From Paraburkholderia mimosarum LMG 23256 = NBRC 106338 (GTDB lineage Bacteria; Pseudomonadota; Gammaproteobacteria; Burkholderiales; Burkholderiaceae), in the NCBI RefSeq assembly GCF_000739815.1, contig NZ_BBJJ01000032.1, forward strand, positions 19,031 to 83,030: DNA of 64,000 nt, read 5' to 3'. This document shows positions 17,407-25,909 of the stretch, in pieces. The first letter of the stretch is position 1; each line of letters begins with the position of its first letter. The notes beneath the pieces are model-generated. The model made no database searches. It saw nothing but the letters and a program-made list of their open reading frames with translations, and had not been told where the DNA came from. Position numbers and translations under genes: made by a program.

Positions 17407-18180
17407 ATGCGGGTCAGGGAAATGTTCGAACTGGGCGGGCAGGTGGCGCTCGTCACGGGCGGTTCGCGCGGGCTGGGTCTGCAGATGGCGCAGGCGCTCG
17501 GCGAGATGGGCTGCCACGTCGTCATCGCGGCGCGCAAGGCCGATGAGCTCGCGCAGGCGGCAAGCACGCTGGAGCAGTCTGGCATCACGGCGACGACGCT
17601 CGTGAGCGACCTGCAGCGACCCGAGGCCGTGGCGCCGCTCGTGGGCGAGGCGCTTGCGGCCTGCGGCCGGATCGACATTCTCGTCAACAACGCGGGCGCC
17701 ACGTGGGGCGCGCCCGCAGAAGACTATCCCGACGAGGCGTGGCACAAGGTCATGAACCTCAATGTGAATGCCCCGTTTTTTCTCGCGCGTGAAGTGGGCA
17801 AGCGCAGCATGATCCCGCGCCAGCGCGGCAAGATCATCAACGTGGCGTCCATCGCCGGCCTGAAGGGCTCGCTCGGTGCCATGCAGGCGATCGCGTATAA
17901 CACGTCGAAGGCCGCGGCCATCAATTTCACGCGCGCGCTGGCCGCCGAGTGGGGCAAGTACAACATCAATGTGAATGCGATCTGCCCTGGCTTCTTTCCC
18001 TCGAAGATGTCGGCCGGGCTGCTCGACAAGCTCGGGCAGAGCGTGATCGACCATACGCCGCTTCACCGGCTCGGCGACGAAGACGACCTCAAGGGTGCCG
18101 TCGTGTTTCTCGCGAGTCAGGCGGCGCGCCATGTGACGGGCCAGTATCTGGCTGTCGATGGCGGCTCGAGCATCGTCTGA
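17407..18180 (+). CDS. SDR family NAD(P)-dependent oxidoreductase
   Basis: A 257-residue classical short-chain dehydrogenase. It has the cofactor motif TGGSRGLG (17-24), NNAGA near 98-102, a catalytic Ser in NVASIAG, the YNTSK active-site motif, and the C-terminal YLAVDGGSSIV. Closest types reduce or oxidise 3-hydroxyacyl or gluconate-like substrates. Its pairing with the acyl-CoA ligase 160 bp downstream suggests acyl-CoA or aromatic-acid metabolism. The ATG at 17407 has AAGGAG eight to nine bases upstream; an earlier in-frame start at 17323 lacks one. Confidence 0.88.
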   Translation: MRVREMFELGGQVALVTGGSRGLGLQMAQALGEMGCHVVIAARKADELAQAASTLEQSGITATTLVSDLQRPEAVAPLVGEALAACGRIDILVNNAGATWGAPAEDYPDEAWHKVMNLNVNAPFFLAREVGKRSMIPRQRGKIINVASIAGLKGSLGAMQAIAYNTSKAAAINFTRALAAEWGKYNINVNAICPGFFPSKMSAGLLDKLGQSVIDHTPLHRLGDEDDLKGAVVFLASQAARHVTGQYLAVDGGSSIV

Positions 18181-18340
18181 TTGCGTCGCCGCGGACGACT
18201 GTCCGCCCATGCGACAGGCGCGTTGCTCAGATCGCCCGCCTGAGCGCACGGTATACAAGCCAGCCAGCTGCAGCAACTGCAAAGGACTACAGACGGCTGG
18301 CTGCCGCGTTCAACATGAGAACCGCTCGACGGAGCTTGCC

Positions 18341-20059
18341 ATGTCCACTTCTGCCCCGGCGCTTTGCGCAACTTCACCGGTCGCGTCATTGCCTTCACCG
18401 CATTGGCCTGCGCATCTTTCGCCGCATCTGAGCATTCCGCATACGAACCTCTTCTATAACGCGGAGGTTTCGGCGGCGCGCTATCCCGACAAGCCGTTCA
18501 TCATCTTCTACGACACACCCGTCACGTTCGCGCAGTTCAAGGACGAGGCCGAGCGCGTGGCCGGCTATCTGCAGGAGGAATGCGGCGTGAAGGCCGGCGA
18601 CCGAGTGCTGCTGTATATGCAGAACAGTCCGCAATGGATCATCGCCTATTACGGCATCCTTCGTGCCAATGCGGTGGTTGTTCCTGTCAATCCGATGAAT
18701 CTCACCGAAGAGCTTGCGCACTACGTGGAAGACAGCGGCGCGACGACGGCTTTCGTCGCGCAGGATCTCTACCCGCGCATCGCGCCGCTCGTGCGGGAAG
18801 CCGGGAGCGAGGGCCTGAGGCACCTGCTCGTTGCAACATATAGCGACTATCTCGAGCGCGAGCCGTTTTCGCCGCCGCCCGAATTCGTGAGCGCGCCGCG
18901 TTGCGTGGTCGGCCCGGGCGTCGCTCATTGGGCCGACGTGCTCGAGGCGCACCGTGTGCCCGGCGCGCTGAGCGCCGGTCCCGACGACCTCTGTGTGATG
19001 CCGTACACCTCGGGTACGACGGGCAAGCCGAAGGGCTGCATGCACACGCACCGCAGCGTGATGGCGACGGCCGTAGGCGGTTGCAACTGGTTCGCAAGTC
19101 ATCAGGATGCCGTACAACTCTCGGTGCTGCCGCTCTTTCACGTGACCGGCATGCAGGGCGGCATGAACAGCCCGCTCTACAATGGCTCGACCGTGGTGTT
19201 GCTGCCGCGCTGGGACCGCGACGCAGCGGCCCGCGCGATCGAGCATTACCGCATCAATGGCTGGCAGGCCATCTCGACGATGGTCGTAGACTTCATCTCG
19301 AACCCGCGCATTCGCGAGTACGACCTGTCGAGCCTCGCCTGGATGCGTGGCGGCGGCGCGACGATGCCCGACGCCGTCGTGAAGAAACTCAAGGACCTGA
19401 CCGGACTCGACTTCGTGGAAGGCTATGGCATGTCGGAAACCATGGCGGCCACCCATATCAATCCGCCGCAGCGCCCAAAGCCCCAGTGCCTCGGCATTCC
19501 GGTATTCGACGTCGATTCGCGCGTCGTGGATCCGATCACGCTGGAGGAGGTGGCGCCAGGGGAATCAGGCGAGTTGATCATGCGTGCGCCGCAGGTCATG
19601 CAAGGCTACTGGAACCAGCCAGAGGCCACGAGCGAAGCGTTCATCGAGCGCGACGGCAAGCGCTTTTTGCGCACAGGCGACCTCGTGCGGCGCGACGAGG
19701 AAGGCTATTACTTCATGACCGACCGGCTCAAACGCATGATCAATGCGTCCGGCTACAAGGTTTGGCCCGCCGAGGTGGAGGCGCTGATGTACCGGCATCC
19801 GGCGATCAACGAAGTGTGCATCATCGGTGCACGGGATCCGCGGCGTGGCGAGACGGTGAAGGCCGTGGTCGTACTCGATCCGAAGCAGGCGGGCAGCGTG
19901 AGCGAAGACGACATCATCGCCTGGGCGCACGAGAACATGGCCGCGTACAAGGCGCCGCGCATCGTGCAGTTCGTGGACGCGTTGCCGAAGTCGGGCAGCG
20001 GCAAGATTCTCTGGCGCAAACTGCAGGAAGAAGAGGCTGAGGCGCGCAGTAGCGCATGA
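18341..20059 (+). CDS. AMP-binding acyl-CoA synthetase
   Basis: A 572-residue adenylate-forming enzyme. Motifs are YTSGTTGKPKGCMHTH (ATP loop), EGYGMSETMAATHINP (substrate pocket), the FLRTGDLVRRDEEGYYF and DRLKRMINASGYKVWP core, and a C-terminal lysine in SGSGKILWRKL. Family features suggest medium- or long-chain fatty acids, but the specificity is not readable. The ATG at 18341 has GGAG six bases upstream; the frame is open further upstream without a better start. It follows the SDR on the same strand and ends at a clear terminator. Confidence 0.88.
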   Translation: MSTSAPALCATSPVASLPSPHWPAHLSPHLSIPHTNLFYNAEVSAARYPDKPFIIFYDTPVTFAQFKDEAERVAGYLQEECGVKAGDRVLLYMQNSPQWIIAYYGILRANAVVVPVNPMNLTEELAHYVEDSGATTAFVAQDLYPRIAPLVREAGSEGLRHLLVATYSDYLEREPFSPPPEFVSAPRCVVGPGVAHWADVLEAHRVPGALSAGPDDLCVMPYTSGTTGKPKGCMHTHRSVMATAVGGCNWFASHQDAVQLSVLPLFHVTGMQGGMNSPLYNGSTVVLLPRWDRDAAARAIEHYRINGWQAISTMVVDFISNPRIREYDLSSLAWMRGGGATMPDAVVKKLKDLTGLDFVEGYGMSETMAATHINPPQRPKPQCLGIPVFDVDSRVVDPITLEEVAPGESGELIMRAPQVMQGYWNQPEATSEAFIERDGKRFLRTGDLVRRDEEGYYFMTDRLKRMINASGYKVWPAEVEALMYRHPAINEVCIIGARDPRRGETVKAVVVLDPKQAGSVSEDDIIAWAHENMAAYKAPRIVQFVDALPKSGSGKILWRKLQEEEAEARSSA

Positions 20060-20081
20060 GCGCATCGCGCTCCCCCTATCG

Positions 20082-20135
20082 GGCCCGTCTGGATCGCACC
20101 CTGGCGGGTGACCTGGCCAGACGGGCCTTGTCTTT
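20082..20135 (+). terminator. Terminator after the acyl-CoA synthetase
   Basis: GGCCCGTCTGG (20082-20092) and CCAGACGGGCC (20117-20127) are perfect complements, followed by TTGTCTTT. The 24-base loop can form its own small hairpin. Confidence 0.75.
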
Positions 20136-20161
20136 ATGACGTTTTTCCGCGCTCGTGTACT

Positions 20162-20527
20162 TCAGGCACCCGCGAGCGCCGGCAACCCGCCTCCGTGCCA
20201 ATCCTGCTCCATGGCGGCCGTCACGGCCGGCCATTCTTGCGCTTCGCGCGGCGCGGGTGTTGCCAGCGGCCATTCGCCCGGCGCCTGGGCGTTCTTGCGC
20301 GCGAGGATCGCCTCGCACAGGAACTCCATCGTGTAGGCCTTGAGCAAATGCGGATGGTGCGTTTCGATGTAGGCCGCGACACGTGCGGACTCTCCCGCGA
20401 TCGTGGCGAGCGAGAAGAGGGTGCTCGCGTCCCAGCGAAACCGCAGGCCCAGTTCGGCAAAGGCTGTATTGAACGCGCACAGCTGCGCTTCGAGCTGACG
20501 ATCGCGATGGCTGGTCGGGTGGTTCAT
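20162..20527 (-). CDS. Conserved hypothetical protein
   Basis: A 121-residue, mostly helical soluble protein (FNTAFAELGLRFRWDASTL, then MEFLCEAILARKNA) without signal peptide or membrane segment. I do not recognise a family. The ATG at 20527 has GAGGAG at good distance, supporting it as a real gene. It is divergent from the GntR regulator; a link with oxalate metabolism is possible only by position. Confidence 0.65.
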   Translation of the reverse strand: MNHPTSHRDRQLEAQLCAFNTAFAELGLRFRWDASTLFSLATIAGESARVAAYIETHHPHLLKAYTMEFLCEAILARKNAQAPGEWPLATPAPREAQEWPAVTAAMEQDWHGGGLPALAGA

Positions 20528-20697
20528 GGCCGTCTCCTCATGTCGGGTTGCATGAACCAAGCGTAGAGGCCGCAATGAATAAGTGATAGTTAAAGTTTTT
20601 TTCGAAAACAATAATAAATAATGTATGCATCGCCGTGACCGCGCGAACGCCGGGAGGGTACGCGTAAACCCCCCTTAGTCTCGCCCGAGTTGCTGAT

Positions 20698-20715
20698 ATA
20701 TTGTATTGGAAATAT
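20698..20715. promoter_or_regulatory. Palindromic operator ATATT-N8-AATAT upstream of gntR
   Basis: ATATT (20698-20702) and AATAT (20711-20715) are exact inverted half-sites eight bases apart. The same architecture recurs at 21731-21748 before oxc, with 14 of 18 bases identical. A weak -35 (TTGCTG, 20690) and -10 (TATGAA, 20713) flank it, so a bound regulator would block the promoter. It is probably an autoregulatory GntR site. Confidence 0.6.
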
Positions 20716-20764
20716 GAAATTCCCTGCAGTGCCGGCTAAACAGAACGTTGGAGACAAACGACCG

Positions 20765-21484
20765 ATGTCCGCCGAAAGAGAACACGACGCCGGGGCGTCC
20801 CCGGTCACCCTGACGCTGGAGCCGATCAACGCGACCGCTTCGCTGCGCGATCAGGCTTACGCGAAGCTCAAGCAGGCCATTGCGGAGACCGACATTTACC
20901 GGTCGCGAGACGAAATCCGGCTCGACGAGAAGGACTTGACCGAGAAGCTCGGCGTGAGCCGAACGCCCGTGCGTGAGGCTATGACGCTGCTGGAGCAGGA
21001 GGGCTTTCTGCGCACGGTGCCGCGGCGCGGCGTTTACATCCTGCGCAAGACGCGCAAGGAGATCGTTGAGATGATCTATATGTGGGCCGCGCTCGAAAGC
21101 ATCGCCGCGCGCCTCGCCACGCAGCGCGCCTCGGACGACGACATTGCCGGATTAAGACGCATGTTTGCGACCTTCGGCGACTCGACACCCTCGGAACATA
21201 TCGAGGAGTACTCCGAAGCGAACATCATGTTCCACCAGTCGCTGGTGGAACTGTCGAAATCGCCCCTCATCGTCGACACCATCAAGAACATCTTCATGCA
21301 TGTGCGGGCGATCCGGCGCATGACGATCGCGCAGAGCGATCGCGCGTCGCGCTCGATCGTGGACCACATGCGCATCATCGAGGCGCTCGAGGCGCGCGAC
21401 ACCGAGCGCGTCGAGCAACTCGTGCGGCAGCACTCGATAGAACTCGCGCTGTTCGTGGAAGCCAACTGCGACTTTCTCGACTGA
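20765..21484 (+). CDS. GntR/FCD family transcriptional regulator of the oxalate genes
   Basis: A 239-residue regulator. The N-terminal winged helix (about 28-90) has LRDQAYAKLKQAI and the recognition segment LTEKLGVSRTPVREAMTLLE; the C-terminal all-helical FCD domain has an acidic/His metal-ligand pattern (MFHQSLVELSKSPLI, later IVDHMRIIEALEARD). FCD regulators bind small carboxylates, so oxalate, oxalyl-CoA or formate are plausible effectors. An ATG at 20714 overlaps the palindromic operator; I prefer the ATG at 20765, which has GGAG upstream. It is transcribed toward oxc, 308 bp away. Confidence 0.85.
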   Translation: MSAEREHDAGASPVTLTLEPINATASLRDQAYAKLKQAIAETDIYRSRDEIRLDEKDLTEKLGVSRTPVREAMTLLEQEGFLRTVPRRGVYILRKTRKEIVEMIYMWAALESIAARLATQRASDDDIAGLRRMFATFGDSTPSEHIEEYSEANIMFHQSLVELSKSPLIVDTIKNIFMHVRAIRRMTIAQSDRASRSIVDHMRIIEALEARDTERVEQLVRQHSIELALFVEANCDFLD

Positions 21485-21723
21485 GGCGAAGGATGCGGCG
21501 TCGCGCTGCGGATTCATATCGCCCGGCGCATCAGCAAGCCGTATCGATGCCTTGTTGGCCTGAATGATCCGCGCGACGCTGAAATGAAAGTATGGAGTCC
21601 GTAACAAGATTGTCGGGAAGTTTGGGCGAATCGCGAATCGAAAGCGCCCGCCCGTGGAGAGCTGACAGAGCAACGGTGCACGACGCGATGCACTGCAGCA
21701 TGCGAGCCACGGACAAAAAACGC

Positions 21724-21751
21724 TTGACTAATATTGTGTGTGGAATATTGT
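21724..21751 (+). promoter_or_regulatory. oxc promoter with embedded ATATT-N8-AATAT operator
   Basis: The -35 TTGACT is at 21724-21729 and the -10 TATTGT at 21746-21751 (16-bp spacer; TGTATA at 21749 is an alternative). The palindrome ATATT (21731-21735) and AATAT (21744-21748) fills the spacer. It matches the site upstream of the GntR gene, so I infer repression by that regulator, relieved during growth on oxalate. Confidence 0.6.
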
Positions 21752-21792
21752 ATATCACGTATCACACAACGCCCCGCCAAAGAGGAGACGTC

Positions 21793-23541
21793 ATGGCAGA
21801 AGCAGGCATCAACGAGGCGCAGCAGATCCCTGTGCCCGAAGCGCAGCAAACGACCGATGGTTTTCACCTCGTCATCGACGCGCTGAAACTCAACGATATC
21901 GACACGATCTTCGGTCTCGTCGGTATTCCCATTACCGATCTCGCGCGCCTCGCCCAGGCCCAGGGCATGCGGTTCATCGGCTTCCGGCATGAGCAGAACG
22001 CAGGCAACGCCGCCGCCGTCGCGGGCTACATGACGAAGAAACCGGGCATTTGCCTGACCGTTTCGGCACCGGGCTTCCTGAACGGCCTCACGGCGCTGGC
22101 CAACGCGACCACGAACTGCTTCCCGATGATTCTCATCAGCGGTTCGAGCGAGCGCGAAATCGTCGACCTGCAGCAGGGCGACTATGAAGAAATGGACCAG
22201 CTCAACGCCGCGAAACCCTATGCGAAGGCGGCTTACCGCGTGCTGCACGCCGAGGACATCGGCATCGGCGTGGCGCGGGCGATTCGCGCGGCGGTCTCGG
22301 GCCGTCCCGGCGGCGTCTATCTCGACCTGCCGGCAAAACTGCTCGCGCAGACCATCGACGCGGTGAAGGGGCAGCAGTCGCTCGTCAAGGTAGTCGACGC
22401 GGCGCCGCGCCAGATTCCCGCACCGGAGGCGGTGCAACGCGCTCTCGATGTGATCAGGAATGCGAAGCGTCCGCTGATCCTGCTCGGCAAGGGTGCGGCT
22501 TACGCTCAAGCCGACGCGCAGATCCGCGAACTGATCGAGAAGAGCGGCATTCCGTATCTGCCGATGTCGATGGCCAAGGGTCTCTTGCCGGACACGCACG
22601 AACAGTCGGCGTCGGCTGCGCGCTCGTTCGTCCTGGCCGAGTCGGATGCCGTGATTCTGATCGGCGCGCGCCTGAACTGGCTGCTCTCGCATGGCAAGGG
22701 CAAGACGTGGGGCGCGGACGCCGGACCGAAGAAGTTCGTGCAGATCGACATCGCGCCGACGGAGATCGACAGCAACGTCGCCATCGAAGCGCCTGTGATC
22801 GGCGACATCGGCTCGTGCGTGGAAGCGCTCGTGGCGGGCCTTGGCAATGACTTCCCGAAGCCGCCGTCGGAATGGCTCGCCGCCGTGGCCGAACGCAAGA
22901 ACAAGAACCTGGAAAAGATGGCCGCGACGCTCGCAAAGAACCCGTCGCCGATGAACTTCCATAGCGCGCTGCGCGCGATTCGCGATGTGCTGAAAACGCG
23001 TCCCGACATCAACGTGGTCAACGAAGGCGCGAACACGCTCGACTACGCGCGCAGCATCATCGACATGTACCAGCCGCGCAAGCGCTTCGACTCGGGCACC
23101 TGGGGAATCATGGGCATCGGCATGGGCTTCGCGATCGGTGCGGCCGTGACGAGTGGCACGCAGGTCGTGGCGATCGAGGGTGACAGCGCGTTCGGTTTCT
23201 CAGGCATGGAGCTGGAGACGATCTGCCGCTACGACCTGCCGGTCTGCACCATTGTCTTCAACAACAACGGCGTGTATCGCGGCACGGACGTCAACCCGAG
23301 CGGCGGCAGCGACGTCGCGCCCACCGTGTTCGTGAAGAACGCGCGCTACGACAAGATGATCGAGGCGTTCGGCGGCATCGGCCATCAGGCGACCACGCCC
23401 GAAGAACTGACGAGTGCGCTGCTCGAAGCGATCGCCTCGGGCAAGCCCACGTTGATCAACGCAGTCATCGACGAATCGGCCGGGACCGAAAGCGGCCGTC
23501 TCACGAATCTGAATCCGCAAAGCGCGGCCATGAAGAAATAA
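21793..23541 (+). CDS. oxc: Oxalyl-CoA decarboxylase
   Basis: A 582-residue thiamin-diphosphate enzyme that converts oxalyl-CoA to formyl-CoA and CO2 in oxalate breakdown. The catalytic ThDP-activating Glu is E67 (GFRHEQNAGNAA). The cofactor motif starts at GDSAFGFSG and ends at the Asn pair in IVFNNNGVYRG. The N-terminal FGLVGIPITDLARLAQ and the LISGSSEREIVDLQQGDYEE segment are specific to Oxc rather than acetolactate synthases. GAGGAG precedes the ATG. It forms an operon with frc (35 bp downstream). Confidence 0.95.
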   Translation: MAEAGINEAQQIPVPEAQQTTDGFHLVIDALKLNDIDTIFGLVGIPITDLARLAQAQGMRFIGFRHEQNAGNAAAVAGYMTKKPGICLTVSAPGFLNGLTALANATTNCFPMILISGSSEREIVDLQQGDYEEMDQLNAAKPYAKAAYRVLHAEDIGIGVARAIRAAVSGRPGGVYLDLPAKLLAQTIDAVKGQQSLVKVVDAAPRQIPAPEAVQRALDVIRNAKRPLILLGKGAAYAQADAQIRELIEKSGIPYLPMSMAKGLLPDTHEQSASAARSFVLAESDAVILIGARLNWLLSHGKGKTWGADAGPKKFVQIDIAPTEIDSNVAIEAPVIGDIGSCVEALVAGLGNDFPKPPSEWLAAVAERKNKNLEKMAATLAKNPSPMNFHSALRAIRDVLKTRPDINVVNEGANTLDYARSIIDMYQPRKRFDSGTWGIMGIGMGFAIGAAVTSGTQVVAIEGDSAFGFSGMELETICRYDLPVCTIVFNNNGVYRGTDVNPSGGSDVAPTVFVKNARYDKMIEAFGGIGHQATTPEELTSALLEAIASGKPTLINAVIDESAGTESGRLTNLNPQSAAMKK

Positions 23542-23576
23542 ATCCAATCGATCAGGTAGATCAGGAGAAGCGAGAA

Positions 23577-24827
23577 ATGAGCAAACCCCTCGAAGGTATC
23601 AAGATCATCGACTTCACGCACGTGCAGGCCGGGCCCGCCTGCACGCAGATGCTCGCGTGGTTCGGCGCGGACGTGATCAAGGTGGAGCGCCCAGGCGCCG
23701 GCGACGTGACGCGCTCGCAATTGCGCGACATCCCCGAAGCCGATGCGCTTTACTTCACCATGCTCAACAGCAACAAGCGCTCGCTCACGCTCGACACGAA
23801 AAAGCCCGAAGGCAAGGAAGTGCTGGAGAAGCTCATTCGCGAGTCGGACGTGATGGTGGAGAACTTCGGCCCGGGCGCGCTGGACCGCATGGGCTTCACG
23901 TGGGAGCGCATCAAGGAACTCAATCCGAAGATGATCGTCGCTTCGGTGAAGGGCTTCAGCGAAGGTCACCACTACGACGACCTGAAGGTCTATGAAAACG
24001 TCGCGCAGTGCGCGGGCGGCGCGGCTTCGACCACGGGCTTCTGGGACGGTCCGCCCACGGTGAGCGCGGCGGCGCTCGGCGACAGCAATACGGGCATGCA
24101 TCTCGCCATCGGCATTCTCACGGCGCTGATCGGACGCGAGAAAACGGGCAAGGGTCAGAAGGTCGCCGTGTCGATGCAGGACAGCGTGATCAACCTGTGC
24201 CGCGTGAAGCTGCGCGATCAGCAGCGTCTCGAGCGTGTGGGTTACCTCGAGGAATACCCGCAGTACCCGCACGGCACGTTCAGCGACGTCGTGCCGCGCG
24301 GTGGTAATGCCGGCGGCGGCGGCCAGCCGGGCTGGGTGCTCAAGTGCAAGGGCTGGGAGACGGATCCGAACGCGTACATCTACTTCACGGTTCAGGGGCA
24401 CGCGTGGGAGCCGATCTGCCGCGCTCTGGGCAAACCCGAATGGATCGACGACCCGAACTACAACACGGCGCAAGCGCGTCAGCCGCACATCTTCGACATC
24501 TTCGCGACGATCGAGGCGTGGCTCGCCGATAAAACGAAGTTCGAAGCGGTCGATATCCTGCGCAAATTCGACATTCCGTGTGCGCCGGTGCTGAGCATGA
24601 AGGAAATCGCCAATGACCCGTCGCTGCGTGCGAGCGGTACGATCGTAGAGGTGCCGCACAAGGAGCGCGGCTCGTACCTCACGGTGGGCAGCCCGATCAA
24701 GTTCTCCGATCTGAAGCCCGAGATCACGGGTTCGCCGCTGCTCGGCGAGCACACCGACGAAGTGCTGGCGGACCTCGGCTACACGCCGCAGCAGATCGCG
24801 GCGCTGCACGAGGTGCGCGCGGTCTGA
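23577..24827 (+). CDS. frc: Formyl-CoA transferase
   Basis: A 416-residue family III CoA-transferase that moves CoA from formyl-CoA to oxalate, so one CoA cycles through the pathway. The catalytic Asp is exactly at D169 (ALGDSNTGMH), as in characterised Frc enzymes, and the active-site glycine loop GGGGQ is present at about 246-250. The loop separates true Frc from other family III members such as the protein encoded at 35120. AGGAGAAG precedes the ATG. It is cotranscribed with oxc. Confidence 0.95.
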   Translation: MSKPLEGIKIIDFTHVQAGPACTQMLAWFGADVIKVERPGAGDVTRSQLRDIPEADALYFTMLNSNKRSLTLDTKKPEGKEVLEKLIRESDVMVENFGPGALDRMGFTWERIKELNPKMIVASVKGFSEGHHYDDLKVYENVAQCAGGAASTTGFWDGPPTVSAAALGDSNTGMHLAIGILTALIGREKTGKGQKVAVSMQDSVINLCRVKLRDQQRLERVGYLEEYPQYPHGTFSDVVPRGGNAGGGGQPGWVLKCKGWETDPNAYIYFTVQGHAWEPICRALGKPEWIDDPNYNTAQARQPHIFDIFATIEAWLADKTKFEAVDILRKFDIPCAPVLSMKEIANDPSLRASGTIVEVPHKERGSYLTVGSPIKFSDLKPEITGSPLLGEHTDEVLADLGYTPQQIAALHEVRAV

Positions 24828-24991
24828 GGCCGTACGCCCAGGAAGCAGACGCAAAGCAGGTAGACAAGCAGGCAGAGAGAGCGGGCGCGGCACATGCTGC
24901 GCCCGCCTGGCACCCGCGAAACTGCAAGACACGCAGGACGCCGCGCAACCCCGCGGCGACGATCAACGACTCACCCCATCCAATCATCGCC

Positions 24992-25426
24992 ATGCAATCC
25001 GCCATCGATTTCGAGCAACTCGCAAATGCCATTGGGGACGCCATCGTCATCTCGGACGCAGCCGGCGACATTACATTCTGGAATCCCGCCGCCACGCGCA
25101 TGTTCGGCTACACGCAGGAAGAAGCGCTCGGCAAGACACTCGACCTGATCATTCCCGAGCGGCTGCGCGGCCGCCACTGGGAGGGCTATCACAAGACGAT
25201 GGCGACCGGTCAGACGCGCTATGGCAATGACGTTCTGCGCGTGCCTGCCGTGGACAAGGCGGGCAAGGCGCTTTCCATCGCCTTCACCGTGGCGCTGCTG
25301 CACTCGCCGCAAGGCGAACTCAACGGTATCGTTGCCGTGATCCGCGACGAAACGGCACGTTTCCAGGAAGAGCGCTCGCTCAAGAAGCGCATCACGGAAC
25401 TCGAAGCACAAGCTCAGCAATCCTGA
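24992..25426 (+). CDS. PAS-domain sensor protein, possible heme PAS
   Basis: A 144-residue protein that is essentially one PAS domain (about 5-120) plus a short C-terminal coiled coil (EERSLKKRITELEAQ). The pattern RHWEGYHKTMATGQ, followed by a conserved Arg near 83, aligns with the heme pocket of FixL: His62 falls at the FixL proximal heme ligand (His200 of the Bradyrhizobium protein) and Arg83 near FixL Arg220. There is no kinase or output domain, so it would have to act on a partner. It is 164 bp after frc on the same strand. Heme binding is inference. Confidence 0.75.
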   Translation: MQSAIDFEQLANAIGDAIVISDAAGDITFWNPAATRMFGYTQEEALGKTLDLIIPERLRGRHWEGYHKTMATGQTRYGNDVLRVPAVDKAGKALSIAFTVALLHSPQGELNGIVAVIRDETARFQEERSLKKRITELEAQAQQS

Positions 25427-25443
25427 GCGTCGGGAGCACGTCG

Positions 25444-25698
25444 ATGCACACGGAAAAACTTGGACGTTTCGAGGTCGAACTCTCGGCCCGTCAGCTGATC
25501 CACAACGGCGGCTGGGCCGCATTTGCCGCGATCCGCACGCTCGCGGCCGCCGCGGACGACCCAGCGGCGGTTCTTTCCCGTCAGCTGGTGGTCGACGAAA
25601 CCGTATTCGCAAGCGAAGCCGCCGCCATTGCTGGCGCGCGGGAGGCCGCGCTCGCGTTTCTCAGAAGCGGCAATTCGCCCAGCGTGGGCGCTTCATAG
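25444..25698 (+). CDS. Small conserved hypothetical protein
   Basis: An 84-residue soluble protein (FEVELSARQLIHNGGWAAFAAI, then an Ala-rich helix). It starts 18 bp after the PAS gene with a GGGAG upstream of the ATG and so belongs to the same transcript. No family recognised. The small size and position suggest an accessory role with the PAS protein, but nothing in the sequence shows this. Confidence 0.6.
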   Translation: MHTEKLGRFEVELSARQLIHNGGWAAFAAIRTLAAAADDPAAVLSRQLVVDETVFASEAAAIAGAREAALAFLRSGNSPSVGAS

Positions 25699-25795
25699 GG
25701 CAGAGCCCTTTTCGAGCCGCGGCACGCAAAGAATTCAAACATGGACCCGGAATGAGGCGCTCGATCGCCAACCCGGCCGACACAGGAGACGTTTC

Positions 25796-25909
25796 ATGAA
25801 GTCGTGGCTACGCTTTGGGCGCGCCAGGTGTATTGGCGCGCCGCCGATTCCCTATGTTCCCGCCGTTTCGCCTCTTTCCATGAAGGACGGAGGCGGATCA
25901 TGGCGCTGA
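25796..25909 (+). CDS. Possible 37-codon leader peptide overlapping pntA
   Basis: An ATG at 25796 has an excellent Shine-Dalgarno (AGGAGAC, about 6 bases upstream). It opens a 37-codon frame (MKSWLRFGRARCIGAPP..., ending GGGSWR) that runs past the pntA start and stops at TGA 25907-25909, overlapping pntA by 10 nt. Translation would pass through and couple to pntA. No homology is recognised. It may be a leader peptide or a chance frame behind a real ribosome binding site. Confidence 0.45.
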   Translation: MKSWLRFGRARCIGAPPIPYVPAVSPLSMKDGGGSWR

